A stretch of DNA of 64,000 nt from Aliidongia sp035943795 (GCF_035943795.1 NZ_DASZBY010000050.1:1-64000); one strand, 5' to 3'; numbered from the stretch's first letter, positions 41,199-49,456 are shown. Notes: generated by a model not told the origin, from the sequence alone. A program made the numbers and translations.

Positions 41199-41894
41199 GT
41201 GGAAAAGAATTCCTTCCGGATCGGCTTCGTCCTGTTTCCGGGCATGACCCAGCTCGATCTCACCGGACCCTACGAGGTCCTGGCCCGCCTGCCGAATGCG
41301 ACGATCCACCTGGTCTGGAAGGATCTGGCACCCGTCGCGTCGGACCGGGGCCTTGCGATCGTGCCGACCGATACGCTCGAGACCTGCCCCACGCTCGACC
41401 TGATCTGCGTACCGGGCGGTCCCGGCATCAACGCGCTGCTGACCGACCAGACCGTGCTGGAATTCATCCGGCACCAGGCCTGGGGCGCGCAATACGTGAC
41501 CTCGGTCTGCACCGGCGCCCTGGTGCTGGGGGCTGCCGGCCTGCTGCACGGCAAGCGCGCGACTACCCACTGGATGTCGCATGACCTGCTGGCAGAATTC
41601 GGCGCGATTCCGGTCAAGGCGCGGGTCGTCAGCGACGGCCGGACCATCACCGGCGGGGGTGTCACGGCCGGCATCGATTTCGCGCTGACGGTGATTGCCG
41701 AGATCGCCGGCCGGGAATTGGCGGAGGCGATCGAGCTCGGCCTGGAGTACGACCCGAAACCGCCGTTCGGTACCGGAACGCCCGAGCGGGCCGGTGCCGA
41801 GCTGGTAGCGCGGATGCAGTCGCGCTCCGCCAAGATCCAGGGCATTCGGATCGAGCAGGTGCGCCGAGCTGCCGCAGCGCTCGTGCCGGCCTGA
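41199..41894 (+). CDS. inhA: Isonitrile hydratase-like DJ-1/PfpI family protein
   Basis: A 231-residue protein. IGFVLFPGMTQLDLTGPYEV, TSVCTGALVLGAAGLLHGKR and GGGVTAGIDFALT closely match Pseudomonas isonitrile hydratase, which turns isonitriles into N-substituted formamides. The catalytic Asp and Cys of that enzyme correspond to Asp20 (TQLDL) and Cys104 (SVCTG). GTG at 41199 is preferred over GTG at 41187 because GGAG lies 5 bp upstream. The Cox11 gene follows after 17 bp on the same strand but is functionally unrelated. Isonitriles are natural products of some bacteria and fungi, so this may be a detoxifying or scavenging enzyme. Confidence 0.87.
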   Translation: MEKNSFRIGFVLFPGMTQLDLTGPYEVLARLPNATIHLVWKDLAPVASDRGLAIVPTDTLETCPTLDLICVPGGPGINALLTDQTVLEFIRHQAWGAQYVTSVCTGALVLGAAGLLHGKRATTHWMSHDLLAEFGAIPVKARVVSDGRTITGGGVTAGIDFALTVIAEIAGRELAEAIELGLEYDPKPPFGTGTPERAGAELVARMQSRSAKIQGIRIEQVRRAAAALVPA

Positions 41895-41911
41895 TCGGGT
41901 AGCGTCCGCGC

Positions 41912-42487
41912 ATGAACGAATCGCAAAATAAAGACGGCCAGCGCCGCAGCCGGCGCCTGGCCCTGGTCCTGGCGGGTGGTGTGGTCGGCATGGTGGCGTT
42001 GAGCTATGCCGCGGCCGTGTTCTATCAGCTGATCTGCCGCGAGGCTGGCCTGGGCGGTGCCACGCAGATCGCTCAGGAGGTACCGGACAAGACTTTCGAC
42101 CGGACCATCACCGTGCGGTTCGACACGGCGGTCCAGCCGGACCTGCCCTGGGCATTCTATCCGGTCCAGCGCGAGATCAAGGTCAAGGTCGGCGAGAATG
42201 CGTTGGTCATGTTCCGCGCCGAGAACAAGTCCGACGAACCGGTGATGGGCCAGGCCGTCTACAACGTGACGCCGGACAAGATCGGGCCATATTTCTTCAA
42301 GGTCGCCTGCTTCTGCTTCGACGTGCAGACCCTGGCGCCACACGAGGTCGCCGACATGCCGGTCAGCCTGTTCCTGGATCCGAAACTGCTGAAGGACCGC
42401 AATGCCGATGATGTCGGCGTCGTGACCTTGTCCTATACGTTCTTCAAGGCCTCGACCCAGCCGACCCAGGTCAGCGAGGCGAAATAG
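41912..42487 (+). CDS. ctaG: Cytochrome c oxidase assembly protein CtaG/Cox11
   Basis: A 191-residue inner-membrane copper chaperone that delivers Cu(I) to the CuB site of cytochrome c oxidase subunit I. One N-terminal helix (LALVLAGGVVGMVALSYAAA) is followed by the conserved YQLICREAGLGGATQ (Cys42) and the periplasmic beta-barrel domain with copper motif VACFCFDVQTL (CFCF, 133-136). It is complete and looks functional. In many alphaproteobacteria this gene sits among the oxidase subunit genes; here those are absent and only a Sco-like gene follows, 4 bp away. Confidence 0.93.
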   Translation: MNESQNKDGQRRSRRLALVLAGGVVGMVALSYAAAVFYQLICREAGLGGATQIAQEVPDKTFDRTITVRFDTAVQPDLPWAFYPVQREIKVKVGENALVMFRAENKSDEPVMGQAVYNVTPDKIGPYFFKVACFCFDVQTLAPHEVADMPVSLFLDPKLLKDRNADDVGVVTLSYTFFKASTQPTQVSEAK

Positions 42488-42491
42488 GCCG

Positions 42492-43031
42492 ATGCGCTGG
42501 CGTACCGCCCTTTCGCTCGGCGCCGCCGCGGGCCTCGTGGCCGGCCTCGCGGGCGTCGCCATGGTCGAGCTGACCCGACCGGCCGAAGCTGTCACGGCGG
42601 GACCGGTCGCCGTCGACTTCCGCCTTGGCGACGCGGCAGGCCAGACCGTGACGCCGAAGAGTTTCCCCGGCCGCTGGCTGCTGATCGACCTCGACCAGCC
42701 GGATTGCACCTGTGACCGCCCGGGCCGCATCGACGCGATCGGCCAGGCCATGAAGCTGATGGGCCGGCGCGGCCGCGAGGTGCATATCCTGGTCGCCTCG
42801 CCCGATCCAGCCATCGCTGCCGTTCCGGTCGCCGATAGCGAGCGCAGCGGTGCTACCGGCCCGGCCGAGACTTTCCTCCGCTTGCGCCGCGCCCTGGTGG
42901 CGCCGGATCCCCGTTCGCCAATGCTGGTGCTGCTCCATCCCGACGGCAGCCTGGACCGGACGATCGAGGGGCCGATCAAGGGCGAGCAGCTGGCCAAGGA
43001 CCTGCTGAAATACCTGACGCGCGGCTACTGA
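42492..43031 (+). CDS. Degenerate Sco1/SenC-like thioredoxin-fold protein
   Basis: A 179-residue membrane-anchored protein (N-terminal helix SLGAAAGLVAGLAGVAMVEL). VAVDFRLGDAAGQTVTPKSF then GRWLLIDLDQPDCTCDRPGR follows the start of Sco1/SenC copper chaperones, which normally carry CPxxCP. Here there is only CTC (Cys72, Cys74), and the DPxRD motif is reduced to ASPDPAI; the distal copper-binding His has no clear counterpart, the candidate being the His in LLHPDG. It follows cox11 by 4 bp, so it is probably an oxidase assembly factor with altered metal or redox chemistry. It might instead be a thioredoxin-like protein of another group. Confidence 0.7.
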   Translation: MRWRTALSLGAAAGLVAGLAGVAMVELTRPAEAVTAGPVAVDFRLGDAAGQTVTPKSFPGRWLLIDLDQPDCTCDRPGRIDAIGQAMKLMGRRGREVHILVASPDPAIAAVPVADSERSGATGPAETFLRLRRALVAPDPRSPMLVLLHPDGSLDRTIEGPIKGEQLAKDLLKYLTRGY

Positions 43032-43065
43032 GGCCGCCGTCGCGGGTGGACGCGGCTTCCGCCGA

Positions 43066-43683
43066 TCATTTGTTGCGCAGCAACGCGAGCGCAGTGCCGG
43101 CACCCATCAGCAGGCCGCCCGAGATCCGGTTGCGCAGCTGGCCGCGCCCGGCAAGCAGGCCGCGGGCGCGGCCCGAGAGCAGCGCCCATCCGCCGTCGAC
43201 CAGCAGGGCCAGGACGAGGAAGGTCGTCGAGAGGATTGCGACCTGCGTGGCAACGTCCCCGCTCGTCGTCAGAAACTGCGGGAAGAACGCGCCGTAGAAC
43301 AGCAGCGTCTTCGGGTTGGTCAGCGAGACCAGCAGGGCCCGCAGGTAGATCGCGCGCGGCGACTTCGGCTGCGGCCGGGTCCGCGTCAGGTCGATCGCGG
43401 GCGCGCGCCACTGCAAGATGCCCAGATAGACCAGGTAGGCGACGCCGATCCAGCGCAGCCCCTCGAACCAGATGCCGGCTGTTGCCAGCAACTCCGTCAT
43501 GCCGAGCGCGGTGAAGGCGAGCTGGATCACCATGGCCGAACTGGTCCCGGCCACCGTCAGGAGGCCGTATTTCGGTCCGTAAGCGATACTGTTGGCGGTG
43601 ATCAAGGCGACGTTCGGCCCGGGGATCAGCATGAGAACGGTGACGGCGGCAACAAACGTCAAAAAAAGACCGGGGTCGATCAT
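43066..43683 (-). CDS. LysE/RhtB family amino-acid exporter
   Basis: A 205-residue inner-membrane protein with about six helices: FLTFVAAVTVLMLIPGPNVA (with the family PGPN motif), YGPKYGLLTVAGTSSAMVI, IGVAYLVYLGILQWR, RALLVSLTNPKTLLFYGAFF (with the second conserved NPK) and others. LysE/RhtB proteins export Lys, Arg, homoserine, threonine or other amino acids. The start at 43683 follows GGGAGAGCCAC. The upstream leader contains a rho-independent-type hairpin and a short Arg-rich reading frame, suggesting control by attenuation. It converges with the Sco-like gene, 34 bp apart. Confidence 0.9.
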   Translation of the reverse strand: MIDPGLFLTFVAAVTVLMLIPGPNVALITANSIAYGPKYGLLTVAGTSSAMVIQLAFTALGMTELLATAGIWFEGLRWIGVAYLVYLGILQWRAPAIDLTRTRPQPKSPRAIYLRALLVSLTNPKTLLFYGAFFPQFLTTSGDVATQVAILSTTFLVLALLVDGGWALLSGRARGLLAGRGQLRNRISGGLLMGAGTALALLRNK

Positions 43684-43724
43684 GTGGCTCTCCCAAGAAA
43701 GTAGGCTGATCGGCGGGAGTCCTG

Positions 43725-43869
43725 AAACGAAAACCCCGCCGGAAAAGGCGGGGTGCGGTTGACGGCAATGCTTAGGCGATCGTCAGGATCGTCGCATTCC
43801 GGCCCCATCCACGCGCACGTCGCCCGCCGCGGTCGAAACTCGATCGCATTGTCGTTGCGCCGCGGCGGG
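43725..43869 (-). promoter_or_regulatory. Candidate transcription attenuator in the LysE leader
   Basis: On the minus strand three pairings are possible. Segment 1 CCCGCCGCGG (43869-43860) pairs fully with segment 2 CCGCGGCGGG (43832-43823). Segment 3 CCCCGCC (43753-43747) pairs with segment 4 GGCGGGG (43740-43734) around loop TTTTCC, followed by TTTTCGTTT: a normal rho-independent terminator 42 bp before the lysE start. GGCGGG of segment 2 can also pair with CCCGCC of segment 3, an antiterminator. A 25-codon reading frame spans segment 2. This is the layout of classical amino-acid attenuators. The function is inferred. Confidence 0.5.
43772..43849 (-). CDS. Possible 25-residue leader peptide upstream of lysE-like gene
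   Basis: An ATG at 43849 opens a 25-codon frame, MRSSFDRGGRRARGWG then RNATILTIA, ending TAA at 43772, 18 bp before the terminator hairpin. Six of 25 residues are Arg. No strong ribosome site was seen. It is proposed only because it sits exactly between the pairing segments of the attenuator-like structure. Confidence 0.35.
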   Translation of the reverse strand: MRSSFDRGGRRARGWGRNATILTIA

Positions 43870-44372
43870 AAGGATCTGCGTCATGCCCCGATCGTAGGGG
43901 GCCGCGGGACGAAGCGTCAATCGGCGAAATCCACCGCCCGCGATGATCGTTTTCGCCACCGGATGGCGGAAACTACCATTTTCCCGCGAACCCTTTCGCA
44001 GTGTCTTTCGGATTATCCTTCATAAACAGCCGGTTAGACCGTGCCAAGCGAGTTGGCATGCGGCGTGAAATAGCTCTTTCATCGGCGCTGAAGCGTAGCG
44101 CGAAGCCGGCGGAAAGAGGACCCAGTCCCGCCGATGCTTCGAGCAGGCGATCAGCAAAGATGGAAGTGACGGCAGACGGAACGGACAAGACGCCGAAGCA
44201 TGTCTGGCTTGGCGGAGCCCCCCTTACTTGGATGATCCGGCAGCCGTCACTTCAAACCGACAGATGAATTCTGGTTGAGACCCGCGCGAGCCCCGGCAAC
44301 ACCGGCGAGGCCCCAAGGCGGGAACGCTACCCCCTTGTCCCGAGGGACGGGGAGATGAACGGAGTACGGAAG
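43870..44372. other. About 500 bp without a supported gene
   Basis: This is the remainder of the 689-bp region between the lysE-like gene and the small secreted protein gene. Short open frames exist on both strands but none has a ribosome site, recognisable domain or convincing composition. An imperfect hairpin TTTCGCCACCGGATGGCGGAAA lies near 43950-43975. The promoters of both flanking genes must lie here. Confidence 0.4.
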
Positions 44373-44603
44373 ATGTCGACGAAGAATATCTGCCTCGCCC
44401 TGGTCGCCGTTGCGCTGACTGCCGGTCTCGGCACCGTGGCGCATGCCCACCGCAGCCTGGCCGTGCCGACCGCGGCGACCGTGCCGGCCGCCTGCACCAC
44501 GAGCTATGAAACGGTCACCGGCGCGGACGGCCGCCCGGTTTCGGTGACCACCCTGACCTGCTCGCGCTCCGCCCAGCGGCTCGCGAACGGGGCAGCCCTC
44601 TAA
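44373..44603 (+). CDS. Small exported protein, unknown function
   Basis: A 76-residue protein with signal peptide MSTKNICLALVAVALTAGLG, cleavage near AHA-HR. The mature part is about 47 residues with two cysteines (PAACTTSYETV and LTCSRS), which could form a disulfide, and a GADGRPVSVTTLTC segment that looks like a small beta-hairpin. An ATG at 44355 is also in frame; 44373 gives the standard signal-peptide start. No family is recognised. Its stop codon lies in a hairpin that begins a structured region. Confidence 0.6.
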   Translation: MSTKNICLALVAVALTAGLGTVAHAHRSLAVPTAATVPAACTTSYETVTGADGRPVSVTTLTCSRSAQRLANGAAL

Positions 44604-44784
44604 CCGGGGCTGCCAACCCCACGTCCCGGACGGAGTCGCGGCTGGGCGGGACGTGGGCACCTTCTTCGAACAATCGATTTGCCTCGCGTGGCCGCCTCTG
44701 CGGCTCCGCGAAGCAGAGCGCCCCTCGCGAGAGGGACGCGAAGCCCCCCGTTCCGGACGGAGTCGCGGCTGGACGGAACGGGGG
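44591..44784. repeat. Cluster of five hairpins, two sharing one loop with covarying stems
   Basis: Hairpins in order: GGCAGCCC/GGGCTGCC (44591-44614); CCCACGTCCC/GGGACGTGGG (44618-44657); CTCTGC/GCAGAG (44696-44718); CCCTC-GCGA-GAGGG (44722-44735); CCCCCGTTCC/GGAACGGGGG (44745-44784). The 20-base loops of the second and fifth, GGACGGAGTCGCGGCTGGGC and GGACGGAGTCGCGGCTGGAC, differ at one base while their stems differ at paired positions. Paired change with loop identity indicates a structure kept for its RNA or DNA fold. It lies between convergent genes. Confidence 0.75.
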
Positions 44785-44801
44785 ATTTCACGGGAGGCGG
44801 T

Positions 44802-46817
44802 CTACCAGACGCGGCAGGCGTTGGGGCGGACCATCGGGTCCGCTGCCTTGCAGGCGAACGCCTTCTTGAATTCCGGCATGTTCGAGACGACACCGTTCAC
44901 CCGGTATTTGGCGGTCGAATGCGGATCGTTGAGCGCCTGGTAGCGGACCGCCTCGTCCCGGTCGTTCTCGCACCAGACCTGGGCGAACCCCAGGAAGAAG
45001 CGCTGGTCCGGCGTGAAGCCGTCGATCGGCGCGGTCTTCCTGCCCTTCAGCCGCCGCTGCAGCGCCTGGAAGGCGATATGGGCGCCGCCATTGTCGGCCG
45101 TATTCTCGCCCAGGGTCAGCCGACCGTTCAGTTTCACGTCGCCGACCGCCGTGTAGGCCGAATATTGATCGGCGATGCAACTCGCCCGGGTCTCGAACTT
45201 CTGAGCGTCCTCCTTGGTCCACCAGTCGTGCAGATTGCCGTCCTTGTCGAAACGGCGCCCCTGGTCGTCGAAGCCGTGGGTCATCTCATGGCCGATGACC
45301 AGCCCGATGGCGCCATAATTGACCGCATCGTCCTGGGTCGGATCGAAGAACGGCGGCTGCAGGAAGCCGGCCGGGAAATTGATGTCGTTGCGCAACCACG
45401 CGTAATAGGCGTTCACCGTCGGCGGGGTCATGCTCCATTCCAGGCGATCGACCGGCTTGCCGATCTTGGCCAGATCGCGCCGGGTCTCGAACCGGTCTGC
45501 ACGAAAACCATCACCCAGGTAATCGTCCCGCACGACATCCAGCGTCGAGTAGTCGCGCCATTTCTCGGGATGGCCGATCTTGCGGCCCATTGCGCCCAGC
45601 TTTTCCAGCGCTCGCTGCTTCGTCTCGGCGCCCATCCAGGGCAGGTTGCGGATGTCGGCGGCATAGGCCGTCTTGAGGTCGGTGATGAGCTGGCTGATGC
45701 GCTTTTCGGATTCCGGCGGATAGGCCTTGGCGACATACAGCTTGCCCAGCGCCTCGCCCAGCGCGCGATCGGTCGCGATGACGCAGCGCCGCCAGCGCGG
45801 CTGCTGGTCTTTCGCCCCGTTCAGCACCTGGTCGTAGAAGGCGAAATTCTCGTCGACGAACGCCTTGGGCAGCAGGGGTGCGGCCCGATGCACCAGATGC
45901 CAGGTCAGATAGGTCTTGATGTCGTCGAGCGACGTCGTGCCCAGCGACGCGTCGAATGCGGCCAGGAATTCCGGCTCGGCGATATTCAGGTCGTCGAAAC
46001 GCGGCGCACCCGTCGCGCTGAGATACGCGGCCCAGTCGAACGACGACGCCAAGCCCGCGAGATCGGCCGAGGGCCGCTTGTGATAGATCGCACTCGGATC
46101 GCGCCGGCGCAGCCGATTGAGCGACTCCTTAGCCAGCGCGGTCTCGATCGCCATTACCACCGTCGCTTTGGACTCCGCCGCTTCCGGTGCATCGCCGAGC
46201 AGCCCGAACATCTTGGCGACATGGCTCGCATAGGCGGCACGCTGCTCGACCGACTTTGGATCGGTCTTGAAGTAATAGTCGCGGTCCGGCAGGCCCAGCC
46301 CGCCCTGCTCGACTGCCGCGATGTCCTGCCCGGTGTTCTTGAAGTCGGGCTGCGCGCCGAAACCGAAGAAGACGTTGACGCCGATTTCGTGCAGATGGGC
46401 CAGCAGGGCCGCCAGGTCTTTTTTGTCGGCGAGGGCCGCGACGCGGGCCAGTTCCGGCTGCAGCGGTGCTATCCCGCGGGCCTCGATCCCCGCCTCGTCG
46501 CTGCAGGCGGCAAAGAAGTCGCCGACCTGTTTCGCCTCGCCCGACGGGTCGGCCGCAGCGGCATCGAGAATCTGCCGCAGGACGTCGCGATTATGGGTCG
46601 CCAACTCGTTGAACCGGCCCCAGCGGATCTGGTCGGCCGGCACCGGGTTGTTCTGGATCCAGGCCCCGCAAGCAAACTTGTAGAAGTCCTGGCACGGGGC
46701 GACTGACCGGTCGAGGAACGCGGGATCGAACGAGTGGGTCGCCGTCTCGGCGCGCGCGATGCCTACCGACAGCAGCGTTGCAACGGCGAGCCCGACCAGG
46801 GCCGAAATCTGGCGCAT
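44802..46817 (-). CDS. M13 family zinc metallopeptidase (neprilysin-like)
   Basis: A 671-residue exported peptidase. Signal peptide MRQISALVGLAVATLLSVGI ends at ARA. The N-terminal M13 domain starts with APCQDFYKFACGAWIQNNPV. The catalytic domain has VIGHEMTHGFDDQG (HExxH near residue 508), the third zinc ligand in GENTADNGG, and the end NDPHSTAKYRVNGVVSNMPE and CRVW. M13 enzymes cleave oligopeptides. Start ATG at 46817. It lies 41 bp downstream of the M3 peptidase gene on the same strand, so both peptidases are probably made together, one in the periplasm and one in the cytosol. Confidence 0.94.
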   Translation of the reverse strand: MRQISALVGLAVATLLSVGIARAETATHSFDPAFLDRSVAPCQDFYKFACGAWIQNNPVPADQIRWGRFNELATHNRDVLRQILDAAAADPSGEAKQVGDFFAACSDEAGIEARGIAPLQPELARVAALADKKDLAALLAHLHEIGVNVFFGFGAQPDFKNTGQDIAAVEQGGLGLPDRDYYFKTDPKSVEQRAAYASHVAKMFGLLGDAPEAAESKATVVMAIETALAKESLNRLRRRDPSAIYHKRPSADLAGLASSFDWAAYLSATGAPRFDDLNIAEPEFLAAFDASLGTTSLDDIKTYLTWHLVHRAAPLLPKAFVDENFAFYDQVLNGAKDQQPRWRRCVIATDRALGEALGKLYVAKAYPPESEKRISQLITDLKTAYAADIRNLPWMGAETKQRALEKLGAMGRKIGHPEKWRDYSTLDVVRDDYLGDGFRADRFETRRDLAKIGKPVDRLEWSMTPPTVNAYYAWLRNDINFPAGFLQPPFFDPTQDDAVNYGAIGLVIGHEMTHGFDDQGRRFDKDGNLHDWWTKEDAQKFETRASCIADQYSAYTAVGDVKLNGRLTLGENTADNGGAHIAFQALQRRLKGRKTAPIDGFTPDQRFFLGFAQVWCENDRDEAVRYQALNDPHSTAKYRVNGVVSNMPEFKKAFACKAADPMVRPNACRVW

Positions 46818-46858
46818 GCAGACTCTATTCCTCGTGACGGGCGATCGTGGATGGATCG

Positions 46859-48532
46859 TCAGGCTGCCAGCACCTTCTCGGCCTCGCTCACCACCTCGGC
46901 AAGCGCGCCTGGCGCGAATGGCGACACGAGGCCGGCCGAGCGTACCAGATCCTGGAACGAGGCCGAGCCTCCACGGGCACAGAGGGCGATATAGGCCTCG
47001 AGGCTGCGCCGGTAGTCGCGCCGCGACTTGACCCAGAACTGCATCGCGCAACACAGCGCCAGCGTATAGTCGATGTAATAGAACGGCAGGGAGTAAATGT
47101 GACGCTTCGCCTGCCAGCGGCCGCCCTTTTCGCAATAGGCGATGTCGCCATAGTCGGTCCAGGGCATGTAGCGTCGTTCGAGGCTGTGCCAGACCGCATG
47201 CCGCTCGTCCGTGGTCATGTCCGGCCGCGCATAGATCTCGTGCTGGAAATGGTCGACGCAGACGCCATAGGGCAGGAAGGCGAGCGAATCGATCAGATGC
47301 ATCCTGCGGAACCGGTCGGCCGCGTCGGCGCCGACCATCAGCTCCATCTGCGGATGGGACAGGAACTCGAGCCCCATCGAGTTGATCTCGGCCGCCTCCA
47401 TGGTCGGCCACAGATAGTCGATGCCCGGCTGATGGCGGCTTTCCCAATTCTGGAAGGCGTGGCCCATCTCGTGGACGAAGACCTTGATGTCATGGTCCGT
47501 GCCGTTGAAATTGGCGAAAATGAACGGCACGCCATGGGTCGGGAACGAGGTGCAGAACCCGCCGCCGGCCTTGGCCTCGCGATTCTTCAGGTCGAGGAAG
47601 CCGCCCTCGTTCATCAGGCGATAGAAATCGCCCAGGCGCTTGTCCATGTTGTCGAACATGGTCTGGGCCTGGGCGACCAGGAAATCATGGTCGCCGGCCG
47701 GCACCGGATTGCCGGCGGAATCGGTCAGGCTCTCGTCCCAGAACCGGATCCTGTCCCAGCCGTTCTCGCGGCGGCGCGCTTCCATCACTCTCGCGATCAG
47801 CGGCACGACATGCTCGGCGACCTGGTCGCGGTAACGCGCGACGTCGGCCGCGTCATAGTCGACCCGGCGCATGCGCCGATAGCCGAGTGGGATGTAGCTG
47901 TCGTAGCCGAGCTTCAAGGCCATGGCATGCCGCAGCTTCACCAGCTTGTCATAGATCTCGTCCAGTTCGGCGCCATGGGCTTCGAAGAATGCCCAGCGCA
48001 CGCGCTCGGCCCGATGCCGCGTCTCGCGGTCGAGAGCCTGGGCGAAGGGTTCGATGCCGGCGAGATTGACGGCCTGCCCATCGATCTCCAGCTTGGCCGC
48101 CGACAGGATCTCGGTGTACCGCGCGCCGAGCTTGGCTTCCTCCTCGAGATCCTTGGCAATGACCGGATCGAAGGTCGTGACGTCGGTTTCCCACAGCCGG
48201 ATCGCATGGGCGCCGACCAACTGTTCCAGACCGGCACGGTCGGCGTCCGCCAGCAGCCGGCGCTTCACCGCGACCTCGAGCCCAGTCGCGTCGGGCGACA
48301 GCGCATCGCAATAGTCGCGCGCCTCCTTGGCCGCCACGTCGGCGGTATCCTGCTGGAAACGCAAGCCCACCAGCGCGCTCCAGCTGTCGTATTCCCGACG
48401 TACCGTGTCCCATGCCGCGACGGCCTCGGCGCGGCTGCCCCGATCCAGCAAGGCGTCGATCGCCTGGTAGCGGGCGGCCAAGCTGTCCTTGGTCGGGGTC
48501 GCGACCGAGATGTCGGCGAATCGAAGCGGCAT
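46859..48532 (-). CDS. M3 family oligoendopeptidase
   Basis: A 557-residue cytosolic zinc peptidase. HEMGHAFQNWESR (HExxH near residue 350) and the downstream TMEAAEINSMGLEFLS (third ligand Glu) mark the M3 family, as does the mostly helical sequence with a YYIDYTLALCCAMQFW segment. It resembles PepF-type oligoendopeptidases, which degrade peptides of roughly 6-20 residues. There is no signal peptide (MPLRFADISVATPT). The start at 48532 is used since an upstream ATG adds only a poor 13-residue extension. Together with the M13 peptidase it forms a peptide-degrading pair. Confidence 0.92.
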   Translation of the reverse strand: MPLRFADISVATPTKDSLAARYQAIDALLDRGSRAEAVAAWDTVRREYDSWSALVGLRFQQDTADVAAKEARDYCDALSPDATGLEVAVKRRLLADADRAGLEQLVGAHAIRLWETDVTTFDPVIAKDLEEEAKLGARYTEILSAAKLEIDGQAVNLAGIEPFAQALDRETRHRAERVRWAFFEAHGAELDEIYDKLVKLRHAMALKLGYDSYIPLGYRRMRRVDYDAADVARYRDQVAEHVVPLIARVMEARRRENGWDRIRFWDESLTDSAGNPVPAGDHDFLVAQAQTMFDNMDKRLGDFYRLMNEGGFLDLKNREAKAGGGFCTSFPTHGVPFIFANFNGTDHDIKVFVHEMGHAFQNWESRHQPGIDYLWPTMEAAEINSMGLEFLSHPQMELMVGADAADRFRRMHLIDSLAFLPYGVCVDHFQHEIYARPDMTTDERHAVWHSLERRYMPWTDYGDIAYCEKGGRWQAKRHIYSLPFYYIDYTLALCCAMQFWVKSRRDYRRSLEAYIALCARGGSASFQDLVRSAGLVSPFAPGALAEVVSEAEKVLAA

Positions 48533-48717
48533 GTCTGTTCCTTTCACGCGAAACCATCGTCGGCCGGACATTGCCAGAGGCGCCCTCGCCCGTCGATGGG
48601 CTGGACCGTCGCGGAAAAACTCTCGCGGCGCAGCAAATTTGGCGGATGATAGAGGTGTGGTCTGCCGTTGGACCGACGGACCGGTTCCTTGCTGCCCGCA
48701 TTGCGAAAGCCAAGCCG

Positions 48718-49455
48718 ATGCACGTTCTTGCTATGACCCAGGCCGATAACGCGGACCGCCGGCTTGCCTGGTCGCTGGCAACGATTGCCGGCGCGGTGAA
48801 CGGGGCCGGCTTCTATGTCGCCGGGCACTACACGTCGCACATGACCGGCACGATCTCGCTGCTCTCCGATGCGTTGGCCCTGGGCGACCTCGAGCAAAGC
48901 GCCGTGGCGCTCGCGGTCATCGCCAGCTTCGTTGCTGGCGCGGCGGTCTCGACCGTCCTGATCAACCGGGCGCAGCGACGGCTGCCCAACGGCGCATATG
49001 CCTTCAGCCTGCTCGCGGAAGCGGCACTGCTGTTCCTAGGCGGACTGATCGAGGTATTGGCGCCCGAACCGATGCGCGCGCCGCTGCTGATCCTGAGCCT
49101 GAGCTTTATCATGGGGCTGCAGAACGCCATCGTGACCCGCGTGTCGAATGCCCGTGTTCGCACGACACACGTGACCGGCATGGTGACAGACATCGGCATC
49201 GAATTGGGGCAATTGCTGGATCGCCGCCTGTCGCCGCGCGACGACGGCGTGGCCGCAGCCGATCGCCGGAAACTGGCCCTGCACATCCCGACTGTCTGCG
49301 GATTCCTGGTGGGCGGCATCCTGGGCGTCATCGGCTATAGGATGATCGGCGCCTTGCTGCTGCCGGTCGCCGGCAGCCTGTTGATCGCGATCGCGGTGCC
49401 GGCCATCACCCGCCGCAGCGTGGCCGGCCGGATGGCTCAGACCATGCCGAAGTAG
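48718..49455 (+). CDS. YoaK/DUF1275 family membrane protein
   Basis: A 245-residue inner-membrane protein with about six helices: LATIAGAVNGAGFYVAGHYT (with the family HYTSHMTG motif), VALAVIASFVAGAAVSTVL, SLLAEAALLFLGGLIEVL, LILSLSFIMGLQNAIVTRVS, IPTVCGFLVGGILGVIGYRM and a C-terminal one. RTTHVTGMVTDIGIELGQLL is the second conserved motif. The function of DUF1275 is unknown and transport is suspected. The ATG at 48718 gives MHVLAMTQAD; the ATG five codons later is also possible. Divergent from the M3 peptidase gene. Confidence 0.9.
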   Translation: MHVLAMTQADNADRRLAWSLATIAGAVNGAGFYVAGHYTSHMTGTISLLSDALALGDLEQSAVALAVIASFVAGAAVSTVLINRAQRRLPNGAYAFSLLAEAALLFLGGLIEVLAPEPMRAPLLILSLSFIMGLQNAIVTRVSNARVRTTHVTGMVTDIGIELGQLLDRRLSPRDDGVAAADRRKLALHIPTVCGFLVGGILGVIGYRMIGALLLPVAGSLLIAIAVPAITRRSVAGRMAQTMPK

Positions 49456-49456
49456 G

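Noticed and set aside
44001..44267. 88-codon plus-strand open frame between the lysE-like gene and the small secreted protein gene
   Set aside because: No ribosome site, no domain, and Arg/Ser/Lys-rich composition expected of a random frame.
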